Of a stretch of 64,000 nucleotides of DNA, positions 55,315-64,000 are shown in pieces. The position numbers and the translations under genes were made by a program. Source of the DNA: Lithodes maja (taxonomy: Eukaryota > Arthropoda > Malacostraca > Decapoda > Lithodidae); contig JBAKBP010007399.1 of assembly GCA_037953745.1 (NCBI GenBank), positions 1-64,000 of the forward strand, given 5' to 3'. Numbering within the stretch: position 1 is the stretch's first letter; each line of letters starts with the position of its first letter. A model generated the notes under the pieces. The model ran no database searches and had not been told where the DNA came from. It worked only from the letters and a program-made list of their open reading frames with translations.

Positions 55315-55530
55315 CTGGTTACTTATATAGCGCCCGTATCTCCTCCTTCGAGGATTCACAAGCGCTTGGCTTTCTTTAGTCTACCAGAGACCATTACCCA
55401 TCCCCCTTGCTCATGGGGAGATGGTAACCGCCGGCTGTATCCCAGAAAAACTTTTCAATCTGAGCGGGGATTGAACGCGAGACTTTCAAGATGGGAATCA
55501 GGCACGCTATCAACTGAGCCAGCCGGACGG
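55315..55530 (-). mobile_element. tRNA-derived SINE
   Basis: On the minus strand a tRNA-like head has an A box TGGCTCAGTTG (55511-55521) and a B box CGTTCAATCCC (55467-55477), about 34 nt apart, the layout of an internal RNA polymerase III promoter. The body continues to a tail with AGCGCTTGTGAATCC and GGCGCTATATAAG. The exact borders and target duplication are not resolved. It is not a functional tRNA gene, since the acceptor stem does not pair. Confidence 0.65.
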
Positions 55531-55621
55531 GATGCAGAGTATTAAAGTAATGGGGAAAATTACAAAAGTACTGGAGGCTATCGTCGGGCGACTATTGACC
55601 ATCACTTTACATGCCAATAAT

Positions 55622-56069
55622 TAGGGTTGCACCGATTAATCGGTAGGTAATCGGTAACCGGCCTAATCGGCCACTTTGCCGATTAATCGGTATCGGCTTT
55701 TTGGCCGATTAATCGGGGCCGATTAGTACCTTGATTTCTCCTAATGATAACATGTGTAAAACAATATTAATAATGTAAATTTCAGGATGCTGATGTTAGT
55801 AAAAAATTAATATATCTCCTCAGTATTTATTTCAAGTAAGTTCTTCTGAAAATGGACATTCTAAAGGTATTCTTCACATGTAATTTTAGATTAACCAAAG
55901 AATTTCAGACCTTAATCTTAAAAAAATAATTGAGATAGGCCTATCCTCAATGTACTGGTACATTGTACAATTTAAATAATCGGCACCGATTAATCGGCCG
56001 ATACCGATTATCGTTAACCGATTAATCGGTAATCGGTAATCGGCCAAATTGCTTATCGGTGCAACCCTA
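55622..56069 (+). mobile_element. hAT-like MITE with 8-bp target duplication
   Basis: 448 bp with inverted ends TAGGGTTGCACCGAT, flanked by CCAATAAT at 55614-55621 and 56070-56077. Both arms are packed with ATCGGT/ACCGAT words. An 8-bp duplication and TAGGG..GCACCGAT ends fit hAT. No transposase. Confidence 0.92.
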
Positions 56070-56096
56070 CCAATAATCCAAAGTAAGTTGCTTTAA

Positions 56097-56460
56097 CCCT
56101 CCAGCCTCGGCTACGCATTCTATAATACCGGTATATCCCCAAAACCTGGGGGATTTGGCCGAAAAAACGTCTCGCCTAGGCTACCGTATCTTTGTTATTT
56201 TGACTGCTTCCGCATTCCCGCGCATCCCCTAGTGTAGATGTGTTTCGTACCTGTAGAATGGCGTTGAGTAGAGCTCTCTAAGTTCAGTTGTGATGACGAT
56301 TTCCGTGGAGAGAACTTTGTGGCGATGTCAGCCACTTTTCACTACTTAACAATAACACAGCCACACACGAACAAGCGACGCCTTACCAGCTGTTTTTTAC
56401 ATGCGTCGGACGGACGCCTTTCAAAACAAGCTTACAGGCTTTCAAGCTGCTATGAAAAGA
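56097..56460 (-). mobile_element. TTAA MITE, family 1 relative, truncated
   Basis: Begins after TTAA (56093-56096) with CCCTCCAGCCTCGGCTACG and matches the right half of family 1 in reverse. No opposite end or second TTAA is found, so it is 5'-truncated at about 56460. Confidence 0.75.
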
Positions 56461-56839
56461 GAGGTAAGTAAAACACAAACAAAAAACTTAGAAAAGTTGA
56501 TGTGATTATTGTGATGGATGTGGTGATAGACGGGAGGCGGATGTTCGTTACCACCACGGTTACCACCCTCCGTGGCCCCACTCTCGTTCTCCGTCACCCC
56601 ACCGTCGCCGCCAATGATGATGATGATGATGTTGAGGGATAGCCTAAGTATCGGCCCCTAAAGCCCGTGAAATCATCGTCCATGGCATCAAGTTCGGCGT
56701 CCTGTAGAGCTTCCATTAGCTCTGAATCCGTGGGAATCGTGTGGTTTTTCGTGGGATGAGAATTCAGGTAGCCATTGGATAGTACCGTGGGATGCGTAAT
56801 CGTGGGATCGAAATGCGTGAGATGCGTGACTCTACTGTA

Positions 56840-57169
56840 GGCATATCGTCAATGATGGAGGGGCCACTATTAAATACTGTACTGTATTCCAACCTTTTCT
56901 CCATAACTAAATTGTTATTTCCACAGTGATTTTGACAAGTTCTTTTGTCTTTATATTGTGCCATCCCTGTTTTGGTTTGTTTATTTTGCAAGTTTTACAT
57001 AATTACTTCTGATAGGTTCACTTTATTTTCAATTTTGGATCAAATATAAGTTCATTTTGAAACTGCCAAACCAATTCTGTTCATTCACAATCATACGAGG
57101 TAAGGATTTGCTGCCAAAATACATTAAATGGAGTATAGTTAAAGACTTAGCTGTCAATATTTCAATCAT
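56840..57169. other. R5 and R1 repeat scraps
   Basis: 56842-56880 matches the R5 ATCGTCAATGAT segment. 56970-57003 is a short inverted match to the left arm of R1. The rest is unassigned intron sequence. Confidence 0.45.
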
Positions 57170-57365
57170 TACAGGCTCACTATCGTTTGTCAGGGAAAAA
57201 ATCGACACCTAAATAGCACAAAAGGTCTTAATATTGAGAACAAAATGGGGCTAAAGGTCTTAAAGTCCACAAACTAATGGGGCAAACTTCTTAAAATCTG
57301 AAAACTAATGGGGCTAAACATGAGGATGAAGGGGGGCCAGAAAAACAGCCCATCTCCCCTTAAAC
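57170..57365 (-). repeat. Direct repeat R3 at the donor end of the SRP54 intron
   Basis: Matches 28880-29085 in the same orientation. It starts about 40 nt downstream of the donor site of the exon at 57403. Confidence 0.75.
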
Positions 57366-57402
57366 CATAGCACACAAGGACACAATGTTACAGTCTACTT
57401 AC

Positions 57403-57553
57403 ACAAACATTGGAGATCTGCAACATCTCTTCAAACAGTGAGTCTTCCTGCTTGTGCCTCCCTGACGTATCTATGATGATAATTTCAAAACCTTCCTTAT
57501 TGAATTGCTCAACACCATCCATGGCAATTACAACTGGATCAACTTCAGTATAG
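57403..57553 (-). CDS. SRP54: SRP54 exon (G3 region of the GTPase domain)
   Basis: 151 nt on the minus strand. It encodes YTEVDPVVIAMDGVEQFNKE, then FEIIIIDTSGRHKQEDSL and FEEMLQISNVC. DTSGRHKQE is the G3 (Walker B-type) motif of SRP54. The acceptor is TTATTTTTCAG and the donor is GTAAGTAG. The exon begins with the third base of a codon and ends in phase 0. The exon at 28452-28635 begins in phase 0, and the protein alignment to SRP54 continues across the junction without gap. Upstream exons (the N domain and the P-loop) must lie right of this window. Confidence 0.94.
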
Positions 57554-57570
57554 CTGAAAAATAATAGGCT

Positions 57571-58300
57571 TATAATTATAATGTAAAACTTGCAAAATAA
57601 ACAAACCAAAACTTTAGACAAACACAGTAAAAAGACAAACCCACTTATCAAAATCGCTATGTGGAAACGACGCTTAACCCTTGGTTCCCGGATGACCTCA
57701 TGTACGCCCATAAAAAAGCATGTACCAGGTACCCGGAAGGCCTCTTATGCACCCATGACGTCACAGCCTGTGAGCTTGCTGTGCGAGGCGTCGGTCCGAC
57801 GCATGTAAACAACAGCCGGCTGTACCGACGCTCCGCATCTCCGGCCACAAGAAGGAGAGCGTCGCTTGTTCTTGTGTGCCTGTATGTTGTTGTTCAGTAT
57901 CGAAAAGTGGTGTAAAGTGGCTGGTTTGGCCATAAAGTTATCTCCAATGAAATCATCATCACAGCTCACCCAGTTGACTTAGAGAGCTCTACTTAATGCC
58001 ATTTTACAGGTAAATAACACAGCTACGCTTGGGGATGCGCGGGAATGCGGTAAGCAGTCTGATTAACGAATATACGGTAGCCTAGCCTAGACGTTTTTCG
58101 GCCAAAACACCCGGGTTTCGAGGAATATATATATAATACATAACCGGGGCTGGAGGGTTAAGCAAAATAATAATTTATAAATAAAAGAACACAATCCACC
58201 ACATAGGGTGTACATTACTACATGAGCAAGTTAATCTGTTTCCCAAGCAAACTAATCACACATACAACAACGCCCTATCGTCACGTTCAAGGAATTAGTT
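57571..58300 (+). repeat. Dispersed repeat R1, copy 3, filled with a MITE
   Basis: The arms 57571-57673 and 58162-58300 match the uninterrupted copy at 2972-3200. It is filled at the same TTAA as the copy at 61-690. Confidence 0.75.
57678..58157 (+). mobile_element. TTAA MITE, family 1 (copy d)
   Basis: 480 bp between TTAA at 57674-57677 and 58158-58161. Its left end, CCCTTGGTTCCCGGATGACC, is the family-1 end most like the large transposon's end at 3493. Confidence 0.9.
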
Positions 58301-58606
58301 AATTTGGGAAATCAATTCAGGGTTGTGTAAACAGTGACAAAAGTGTCTGACTCCAGAAATGTTACTATACCCTGTTCCAAATAGGTTGTCCAGAATTTGT
58401 GAACATTAACCTTTGTAGCTCAATAAGGGCTAGAGCAAATGGGCTGTAAATTTGCACACCTATTCCCTAGCTGACCCTTCCCAAATGAGAGAATTATTAG
58501 CACTTTTACTAGTCATTTGTGAGTCATAGCAGTTAATGTTCAAGAGTTTTGGCATACTTACTTGGAATAGGATATAGCACAACAATAGCCACTTCCATGA
58601 CTCCAA
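58301..58606. other. No recognisable gene
   Basis: Unassigned sequence between R1 and the next MITE. Confidence 0.4.
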
Positions 58607-58610
58607 TTAA

Positions 58611-58723
58611 CCCGGGAACTGCGGGGAGACTCTTAAGAGTTCCCCCGGCGGACTGCGGGGAGACTCTTGAGAGTAAGTAAAACAAAAAATCAACTTTTGA
58701 CATCGAAATTTTTTTTTTTTTTT

Positions 58724-58757
<34 letters not shown>

Positions 58758-59239
58758 GCCCCTGGGCCATGCAAAATCTCAGTCCTCTACCTCCCCTCCT
58801 TCCCCACTTTCCTCCTCTCCTTCAGTTATCACCTATTTTCCCTGTTATTCCCTTATTCTGAGGTATATTTTCGTGCTAACATTAGCGAGTTGCAAGCAGG
58901 GTGTTGTCATCACTGATGGCAAGCGAGTGCAAGAGAGAGAGAGAGAGTATCGATCGACTGTGTCTCAGTGGCCTTGGGGGAAATTGGCGGGAAAGCAGGT
59001 TGCCTCACCCATACATTATACAACTCGCGGGCTATATCTCCGATTTTGACCATCCAAACGCTGTTTTCACTCGTTTTATTGTTGTTTCAGGTTAATACCT
59101 TTATAATCAACCCATAATAGGCGCATATGGATAAGTATTAATGCTATTAATGGTACAATGAATATTTTAGTGACGGAAACACCTCAAATACGTCAGCACA
59201 GGGGGACGTTTCCAATTACCCCCATGCGCACTTGTTAGG
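58611..59239 (+). mobile_element. TTAA MITE, family 2 (copy f)
   Basis: 629 bp between TTAA at 58607-58610 and 59240-59243. Same ends as copy e, with a long T-rich tract at 58710-58756. Its 64-codon ORF is shared by all three copies but has no protein-like features. Confidence 0.88.
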
Positions 59240-59420
59240 TTAACAACCCTTAGAGCAGATGAGAAAAGGTCTAACTCTGGAAATTTTGCAAATAAAACTG
59301 CCACCCACACAAAAATATCTAACTCTGCAACCCTGACTCTACAGACCTGTAATAAATAATAATCTTACAGTAGATCCTCTGGAAAAAAAGGCAAACTAGG
59401 TCTGTGTATCCAGCTCAGTA

Positions 59421-60190
59421 CAGTCAGCCCCCCCAATACGCGATTCCACAATTCGCGAAAACCCTAATACACGAGTGACCCCTCGAAAATAACATTAATT
59501 AATTAAACATTAATTACGCGAGGTGGTACCACAATACACGAATCGAGAGCTAAGAAGGGGCCAAATCCGCTATTCCCGCTTGATACGCGAGCACGTCTAC
59601 GTTTCGCGAGGCCCAGGAGTAGCTCTGAAAAAAGAAGAAGACGGGCATACGCCTGCCTTCCCTCCCGCTTACCCTCCCTCCCTCCCTCCCACAGTCCCGC
59701 TCAAGCGCTCATAGCCGTGCGGAGTGACCAAACGTTTGTAGTGCCTGCCACTTTTTTCGCCATGCCACGCCAATATAAGAAGATAACACACAAAATGAAG
59801 GTGGAAGTGTTGGATCGCAAGAAAAAAGGAGAAGGAAACTGTGCAATAGGCTTGTCAGAGTAAACTGTTCGTACGATTTGGTCAGGGAGGGAGAAGTTGG
59901 AGAAAATCGTGAAGTCCTACGGTCCTAGTCCTAGTCCTAGCCTATCTACTACTAATTTTAAGGTAAGGTTTCATATTTTTATTCATTGTTCTTATTATAT
60001 ATAAGATATAGACTGTACTGTAGAGCCAAAAATGTCGAAAATAAGGCCAAAATTTTTGAAAATAGGCCATAATTGAGAGATGTCACCCATATCTAATTAT
60101 TCCTATTTAAAGTTAGGTCCATAATACGCGGATTCCCAATACGCGATGCCTCCTGTCACCCCTATTCTCGCGTATTGGGGGGCCTGACTG
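59421..60190 (+). mobile_element. TA-flanked pogo/Tigger-like element, copy 2
   Basis: 770 bp, flanked by TA (59419-59420 and 60191-60192), near-identical to 38026-38794. Inserted in the last codons of the CR1-like copy; the uninterrupted sequence is at about 46605-46640. Confidence 0.9.
59762..59941 (+). pseudogene. CENP-B-type HTH remnant, copy 2
   Basis: Same fragment as 38366-38545, with the same in-frame TAA between GLSE and TVRTIW, and one residue difference (VLDRKK against VLDSKK). Confidence 0.75.
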
Positions 60191-60532
60191 TATTTGCATT
60201 GCTGCGGTTGTTCACGGTGTTGGCGGCGGCGGCAGCAGACGCAACATTTTTACTATTCTGTATTTTCGCCTTGTAATCAAACTTCAAATCTTGTCTTCCC
60301 CATGCTTTATCAAGATTACTTTCAAACTTCTTTACTGATTCGGAATCGACTACATACTGGGGTAGTGCGTTCCACTCATTTACCACTCTTATCACAAAAA
60401 GAATTCTTTGTTTTTTCAAGCCTAGTTCTTTCCTTGTAAATTTTATTAGTGTCCTCTTGTTCTTGTTCCCTCCTGCATCAAGAAGATACCTTCACACACA
60501 TCCTCATCATACTTTCCTGACACTATCTTAAC

Positions 60533-61157
60533 CCGGGAGCTGCGGGAAGACTCTTAAGAGTTCCCCCGGCGGACTGCGGGAAGACTCTCCTGAGTAAGTA
60601 AAATTAAAAATCAACTTTTGACATCGAAAAAAAAAAAATATATATTTTTATTTTTTTATTTTTTTATTTTTGTTTGGCCCCTGGGCCATGCAAAATCTCA
60701 GTCCTCTACCTCCCCTCCTTCCCCACTTTCCTCCTATTCCTCAGTTATCACCTATTTTCCCTATCATTCCCTTATTCTGAGGTATATTTTCGTGCTAACA
60801 TTAGCGAGTTGCAAGCAGGGTGTTGTCATCACTGATAGCAATCGAGTGCAAGAGAGAGAGAGAGAGTATCGATCGACTGTGTCGCAGTGGCCTTGGGGAA
60901 AATGGGCGGGAAGGTAGCTTGCCTCACCCATACATTATACAACTCGCGGGCTATATCTCCGATTTTGACCATCCAAACGCTGTTTTCACTCGTTTTATTG
61001 TTGTTTCAGGTTAATACCTTTATAATCAACCCATAATAGGCGCATATGGATAATTATTAATGCTATTAATGGTACAATGAATATTTTAGTGACGAAAAAC
61101 CTCAAATACGTCAGCACAGGGGGAGGTTTTCATTTACCCCCGTGCGCACTTCAGAGG
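60533..61157 (+). mobile_element. TTAA MITE, family 2 (copy g)
   Basis: 625 bp between TTAA at 60529-60532 and 61158-61161. The empty target is visible in the other CR1-like copy at about 46290-46300 (ACTTTTAAGATAG). Ends as copies e and f. Confidence 0.9.
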
Positions 61158-61413
61158 TTAAAAGTCTCTTATCATATCCCCTCTCTTTCTCCTATATGCC
61201 AGTGTCGGGAGTCCCAGCGTCCTCAACCTCTGCTCATAGCCCAGGTTTTTCAAAGTTGATACCAGCTTGCTAGCTCTCCTTTGCACTTTCTCCACCGCTT
61301 CTATATCTTTCACCATATATGGAGCCCACACCTGGTTCGCATATTCCAGGTGCGGCCTAACCAGCGCTGTATAGAGATTCCTGAAGATTTCTTCATCCAG
61401 TGACACAAATGTC
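61158..61413 (-). pseudogene. CR1-like reverse transcriptase C-terminal piece
   Basis: Encodes EEIFRNLYTALVRPHLEY, YMVKDIEAVEKVQRRASKLV and LGLPTLAYRRKRGDM. It aligns with 46037-46290 and is cut by the MITE and by the RTE-like insertion. Confidence 0.85.
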
Positions 61414-61423
61414 CTCCTTATCT

Positions 61424-62032
61424 ATCTATCTATCTATCTATTGCCCGACGCCGTGATCCCCGAAGGGGTGGCCACGAACGAACCGCCCCCATGCATCTCT
61501 GTCCCCAGTCAGTCGACGCCCCTCCCCCCAACCAGCACCGCCTTCATTCATGTAGTTCCTCACTCCATCCTTCCACCTCATATTCGGTCTACCTCTCCCC
61601 CTCTGTCCCTCCACCTCGCTCTCGTACACCCTCTTAGTCATTCTCTCGCTTTCCATACGTTCCATATGGCCGAACCATCTCAAGTTGTTCCTTTTCACAC
61701 TTTCCAGCACATCTACCTCCACACCACACCTCCTTCTTACTTCCTCATTAGTCTGTCTATCCCTCCATGTAATTCCGCACGCACTCCTTAAGTAATTCAT
61801 TTCCACTGCTCTCACTCTTGGTCTGAGTCTCTCAACCAATGTCCATGCTTCGCTTCCGTAAGTCAGTGTCGGGATTACCACACTGTCATGCAAGGACTTC
61901 TTCACTTCCATACTGACCACCCTATTTCTTGTTACTGCTTTTAGCGTTCCTACAACCCTCTTCCCCTGTTGTACCCTCTCCCGCACCTCTTCATCCATAG
62001 TCCCATCTTTACTCAACACACTGCCCAGATAC
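61424..62032 (-). mobile_element. RTE-like LINE 3' part with (ATCT)n tail
   Basis: Matches 50145-50750 in reverse. It encodes SKDGTMDEEVRERVQQGKR through LRWFGHMERMESERM to the stop (61438-62019) and ends in a (GATA)n tail at 61424-61440. It is interrupted by the piggyBac element at its TTAA. Confidence 0.88.
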
Positions 62033-62236
62033 TTAACCCTTCAACCCCGGGTGTACACGTGTGTACCATTATGGTTTGACCCGAGGAACCCGGGTGGTAC
62101 AACACTGTACCATTGCTTGCGTATGTGCTTTCGAATGGCGCGCGTAAATATTTCGTTCCGTGGTCGCCAGGCGTCGCTAGGCGACGCCACCAGACAGCAT
62201 GTACGCCCCCAAAACAGTCTCTACCCTGCCGCCAAC

Positions 62237-63745
62237 ATGGATACTAGCCCAAAAAGTGATTCCCTTGTGTCCGATTCTACGCTCCCTTCGACGCCTGCCC
62301 ATGTTCGTCGCGCCCTAACGCAAAGGCACGTACAAGATGCGTTGACTCCCGGAGGTATTGAAATAGCTTTGAGGAGTTATGAACGTGGTGAAGGACAAAA
62401 TAGTGTTGATGACTTGGCCAGTGATAGCTCCGAGTCTTATCAGTCGCACTATAGTGAAGATTTTGACGATCTACACGAAATTCATGAAAGAGACGCGCTT
62501 TTTATTGGATTTGAGCATGACGATGAAAGTGATGATAGTACTGAACGTGATATAGTTGTGCAAGGTGATGAGAGTGTAGTGAGAGTGAGCGAATGGGACA
62601 GCACTAGGTCGACTGCCAAGTTTAGGTTGAGTGACACGACACCTAGCCCTTCGCCAGCTAAATCCCCATTCAAGATACGTTTCTATAAGAAGCAAGTTCT
62701 GAAAAAGGCGGCCGCGGCAGCCAGGAAAGAGGCCCTAAAACTTGGTGAGGGAGCAGTGCGTGAGGGTGCCAGTGAGGCTGAGCGTGAGGCTGAGGTTGAC
62801 CCGCCATTGTCTTCCTTATCTACCCACGCCACCCAAGTTGCCCCAGGCGCCCGCCATTCTTCCCCACCACCACCAGCACTGCCTAGGGTTGAGGACCCCC
62901 CACTTTCGGCCTATTTACCCCCTATTTCCCCCGAGAGGAGACATACTACTAAAGAAAAGGGAAAAGGGAGAAAATATGTTAAAAAAGGAGCTACAAGTAG
63001 GCGCTCTTTGTTCGAGGCTCCCGCGGCTTCCACCCCTGCCGCTCCCAGCCATACGCCCCCGCAAGTTTCCCCAGGGTCCACCCCACCTCTCCAGCCTACA
63101 ACAGAGGTTCCTGATGATGTTTTTGACCTCGCATCCATACCTGCACCTACAGACACTGAACCAGTGCTGTCTACGACTCGTCGTAGGCCAAGGAGCCCCG
63201 AACCTCTGCATGAAGATGACGGAGCCTCACCTGCCACTCCTTCCCCACCTCGCCGACCTACACGCCGCCCACGCATCATTCGTTCCCCGCGAGATTATGA
63301 GGGGGGGTCTGAAGATGAAGGGCACCTCACAGATGACTCTGGCCATGATTACCTGGGTCCACCGTCAGGGCAAGATGACGGCTCTGACGACAACGACGAT
63401 GACTTTATGGACATCGACGACCCTCAACCCAGACGCTTTGCCCAGGGCCGTCGTGCTCCTGGCCGCCCTGGCCGCCGGGCTGGCCGCCGGGCTGGGCCTG
63501 GGCGCCGTCGCGCTCCTGGCCGCCCTAGGGTGCGCGCCGCCAAAGTTCGTGGGCGTGCTGCCCCAGCTGTAGCTCCTCGTCAGCGTCGCCAGAAGGACGC
63601 ATTTTATATTTTCAACTGGCAGGATGTGGCTGCTGATGAAGTCATTGACCCTGATGTAACCCCTTTTGATGAGGTACAGGATGCTTCAGGAGTTACCCCA
63701 AGTTTTCCTGCAGGCCCCAATGCTCGACCACATAGAGCTTTTTGA
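62237..63745 (+). pseudogene. piggyBac-like transposase, N-terminal part, frameshifted
   Basis: I start at the ATG at 62237 (GCCAACATGG context) although the frame is open from 62051. It has about 502 codons: an acidic, Ser-rich head, a long Pro/Ser-rich disordered stretch, then an Arg/Gly/Pro run (APGRPGRRAGRRAG..., with AT-hook-like GRP cores). The segment SGVTPSFPAGPNA follows, which precedes the catalytic domain in this family. The frame then stops at 63743-63745. A +1 change of frame at about 63715-63735 moves the rest into the next feature. It could be a real lesion or a base-call error. Confidence 0.75.
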
Positions 63746-64000
63746 GGCATTTTTTGACAAGGAGGTTACTGACTTTGTCATACAAGAGACAAATAAGCAC
63801 TACCAAGTCCAGGTTAACTTTTTTGGCAAGGTGACCAAGGGCCACATGAAGCGGTGGACCCCAGTGACTCATCCCGAGTTCATGGTGTTCCTGGCAATCA
63901 CCATGCTAATGCCTCATGTGAAGAAGCACAGGTTGGCTGACTATTGGATCACCAAAGATCTGATATCCACCCCTGCCTTCGGGAAATACATCTCTCGGGA
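63720..64000 (+). pseudogene. piggyBac-like transposase, start of the DDE domain (runs off the window)
   Basis: Shifted one base from the upstream frame. It reads LDHIELFEAFFDKEVTDFV, then VIQETNKHY, FMVFLAITMLMPHVKKHRL, DYWITKDLISTPAFGKYISR, the opening of the DDE_Tnp_1_7 piggyBac domain (FF.DEV.D.IV.ETN, then YW..D.L..TPAFG). The catalytic aspartates lie beyond 64000. The enzyme would excise and insert at TTAA. Confidence 0.88.

Larger units (their letters stand above)
55238..56837 (+). mobile_element. TA-flanked pogo-like element loaded with other insertions
   Basis: Outer ends CAGTAGAATCTCGCATCCCACG and, inverted, CAGTAGAGTCACGCATCTCACG, flanked by TA (55236-55237 and 56838-56839). GTGGGAT words are repeated at both ends. 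Inside lie a tRNA-derived SINE, a hAT MITE and a TTAA MITE fragment. No transposase is visible. Confidence 0.7.
59363..61413 (-). mobile_element. CR1-like LINE 3' part, split by two DNA elements
   Basis: Same family as 44186-46690. Pieces at 59363-59420, 60191-60532 and 61158-61413 together cover the end of the reverse transcriptase and the 3' tail. They are interrupted by the pogo-like element (59421-60190) and MITE copy g (60533-61157). The head is cut by the (ATCT)n tail of an RTE-like copy at about 61420. Confidence 0.85.
62037..64000 (+). mobile_element. piggyBac-like transposon, right part beyond the window
   Basis: Starts CCCTTCAACCCCGGGTG after TTAA (62033-62036). The intact target is seen at about 50135 in the other RTE-like copy (CTATTAAGTATC). 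Subterminal GTACAC and GTACCA-type motifs with CCCGGGTG repeats occur at 62050-62120. It encodes a piggyBac transposase. Confidence 0.88.

Noticed and set aside
55450..55530. Possible tRNA gene
   Set aside because: Has A and B boxes but no pairing acceptor stem, and it continues into a SINE body.
55105..55545. 146-codon ORF
   Set aside because: Crosses repeat R4, a pogo-like end and a tRNA-derived SINE; it is a chance frame.
28452..57553. The two SRP54 pieces as fragments of a processed pseudogene
   Set aside because: Both have canonical splice sites, compatible phases and no stops; a retrocopy would lack introns.
58901..59095. 64-codon ORF kept in all three family-2 MITEs
   Set aside because: The copies are recent and similar, so conservation is expected without selection. 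No start context or protein feature stands out.
62237..63745. Domesticated piggyBac host gene
   Set aside because: The frame is broken, it starts right after an intact TTAA terminus, and it sits in a LINE in repeat-rich sequence.
1..64000. CRISPR arrays, operons, ribosome-binding sites
   Set aside because: The window is eukaryotic. The repeats are tandem duplications or dispersed transposons, not spacer arrays.

Overview
The window is eukaryotic, AT-rich and crowded with nested transposons. It is most likely an invertebrate genome. A decapod-like crustacean is my guess, from the mix of CR1-like and RTE-like LINEs, a gmr1-type Ty3/gypsy element, many TTAA and TA cut-and-paste elements, long dinucleotide tracts and recurring TAGGCCTAGGC-type sequence near 2200-2540. 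That guess is an inference and no single marker proves it. I see no prokaryotic features.

Host gene: the only host coding sequence I recognise is two exons of SRP54, the signal recognition particle GTPase, on the minus strand at 57403-57553 and 28452-28635. They join in phase across a 28,767-bp intron. Nearly everything else is therefore intronic to SRP54, with further exons beyond both window edges.

Layout. 1-3488: dispersed repeats, a 468-bp TTAA MITE, a decayed RTE-like LINE end and a TA-flanked MITE. 3489-27867: one TTAA-flanked DNA transposon (about 5.8 kb without its insertions) carrying an intact 1,545-codon ORF. Its left end is split by a gmr1-like LTR retrotransposon (copy A, 3688-22223), which is itself split by a second, antiparallel copy (copy B, 10872-20095). 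27868-31840: repeats, the SRP54 exon and SINE-like retroposons. 31845-50750: a run of CR1-like and RTE-like LINEs, interrupted by MITEs and by each other, with a Helitron-like end at 35402 and an unassigned stretch at 35403-38023. 50751-53980: a frame-disrupted gag-like reading frame with a GC-rich hairpin-bearing leader. 53983-57171: TTAA MITE, TA-flanked composite, hAT MITE and a tRNA-derived SINE. 57403-57553: SRP54 exon. 57571-64000: MITEs, LINE fragments and a frameshifted piggyBac transposase running off the edge.

Best candidate for something undescribed: the protein encoded at 22810-27447. Its last third carries, in order and with family-like spacing, the acidic residues of a FEN1/XPG flap nuclease. 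The middle looks like a DDE-type transposase core, and the tail is a CXC-like cysteine cluster. The ORF lies in a transposon with TIRs and TTAA target duplications, and those ends resemble the 480-bp MITE family repeated through the window. Paralogous sequences in the window serve as empty sites for many insertions, so most boundaries here were read directly.
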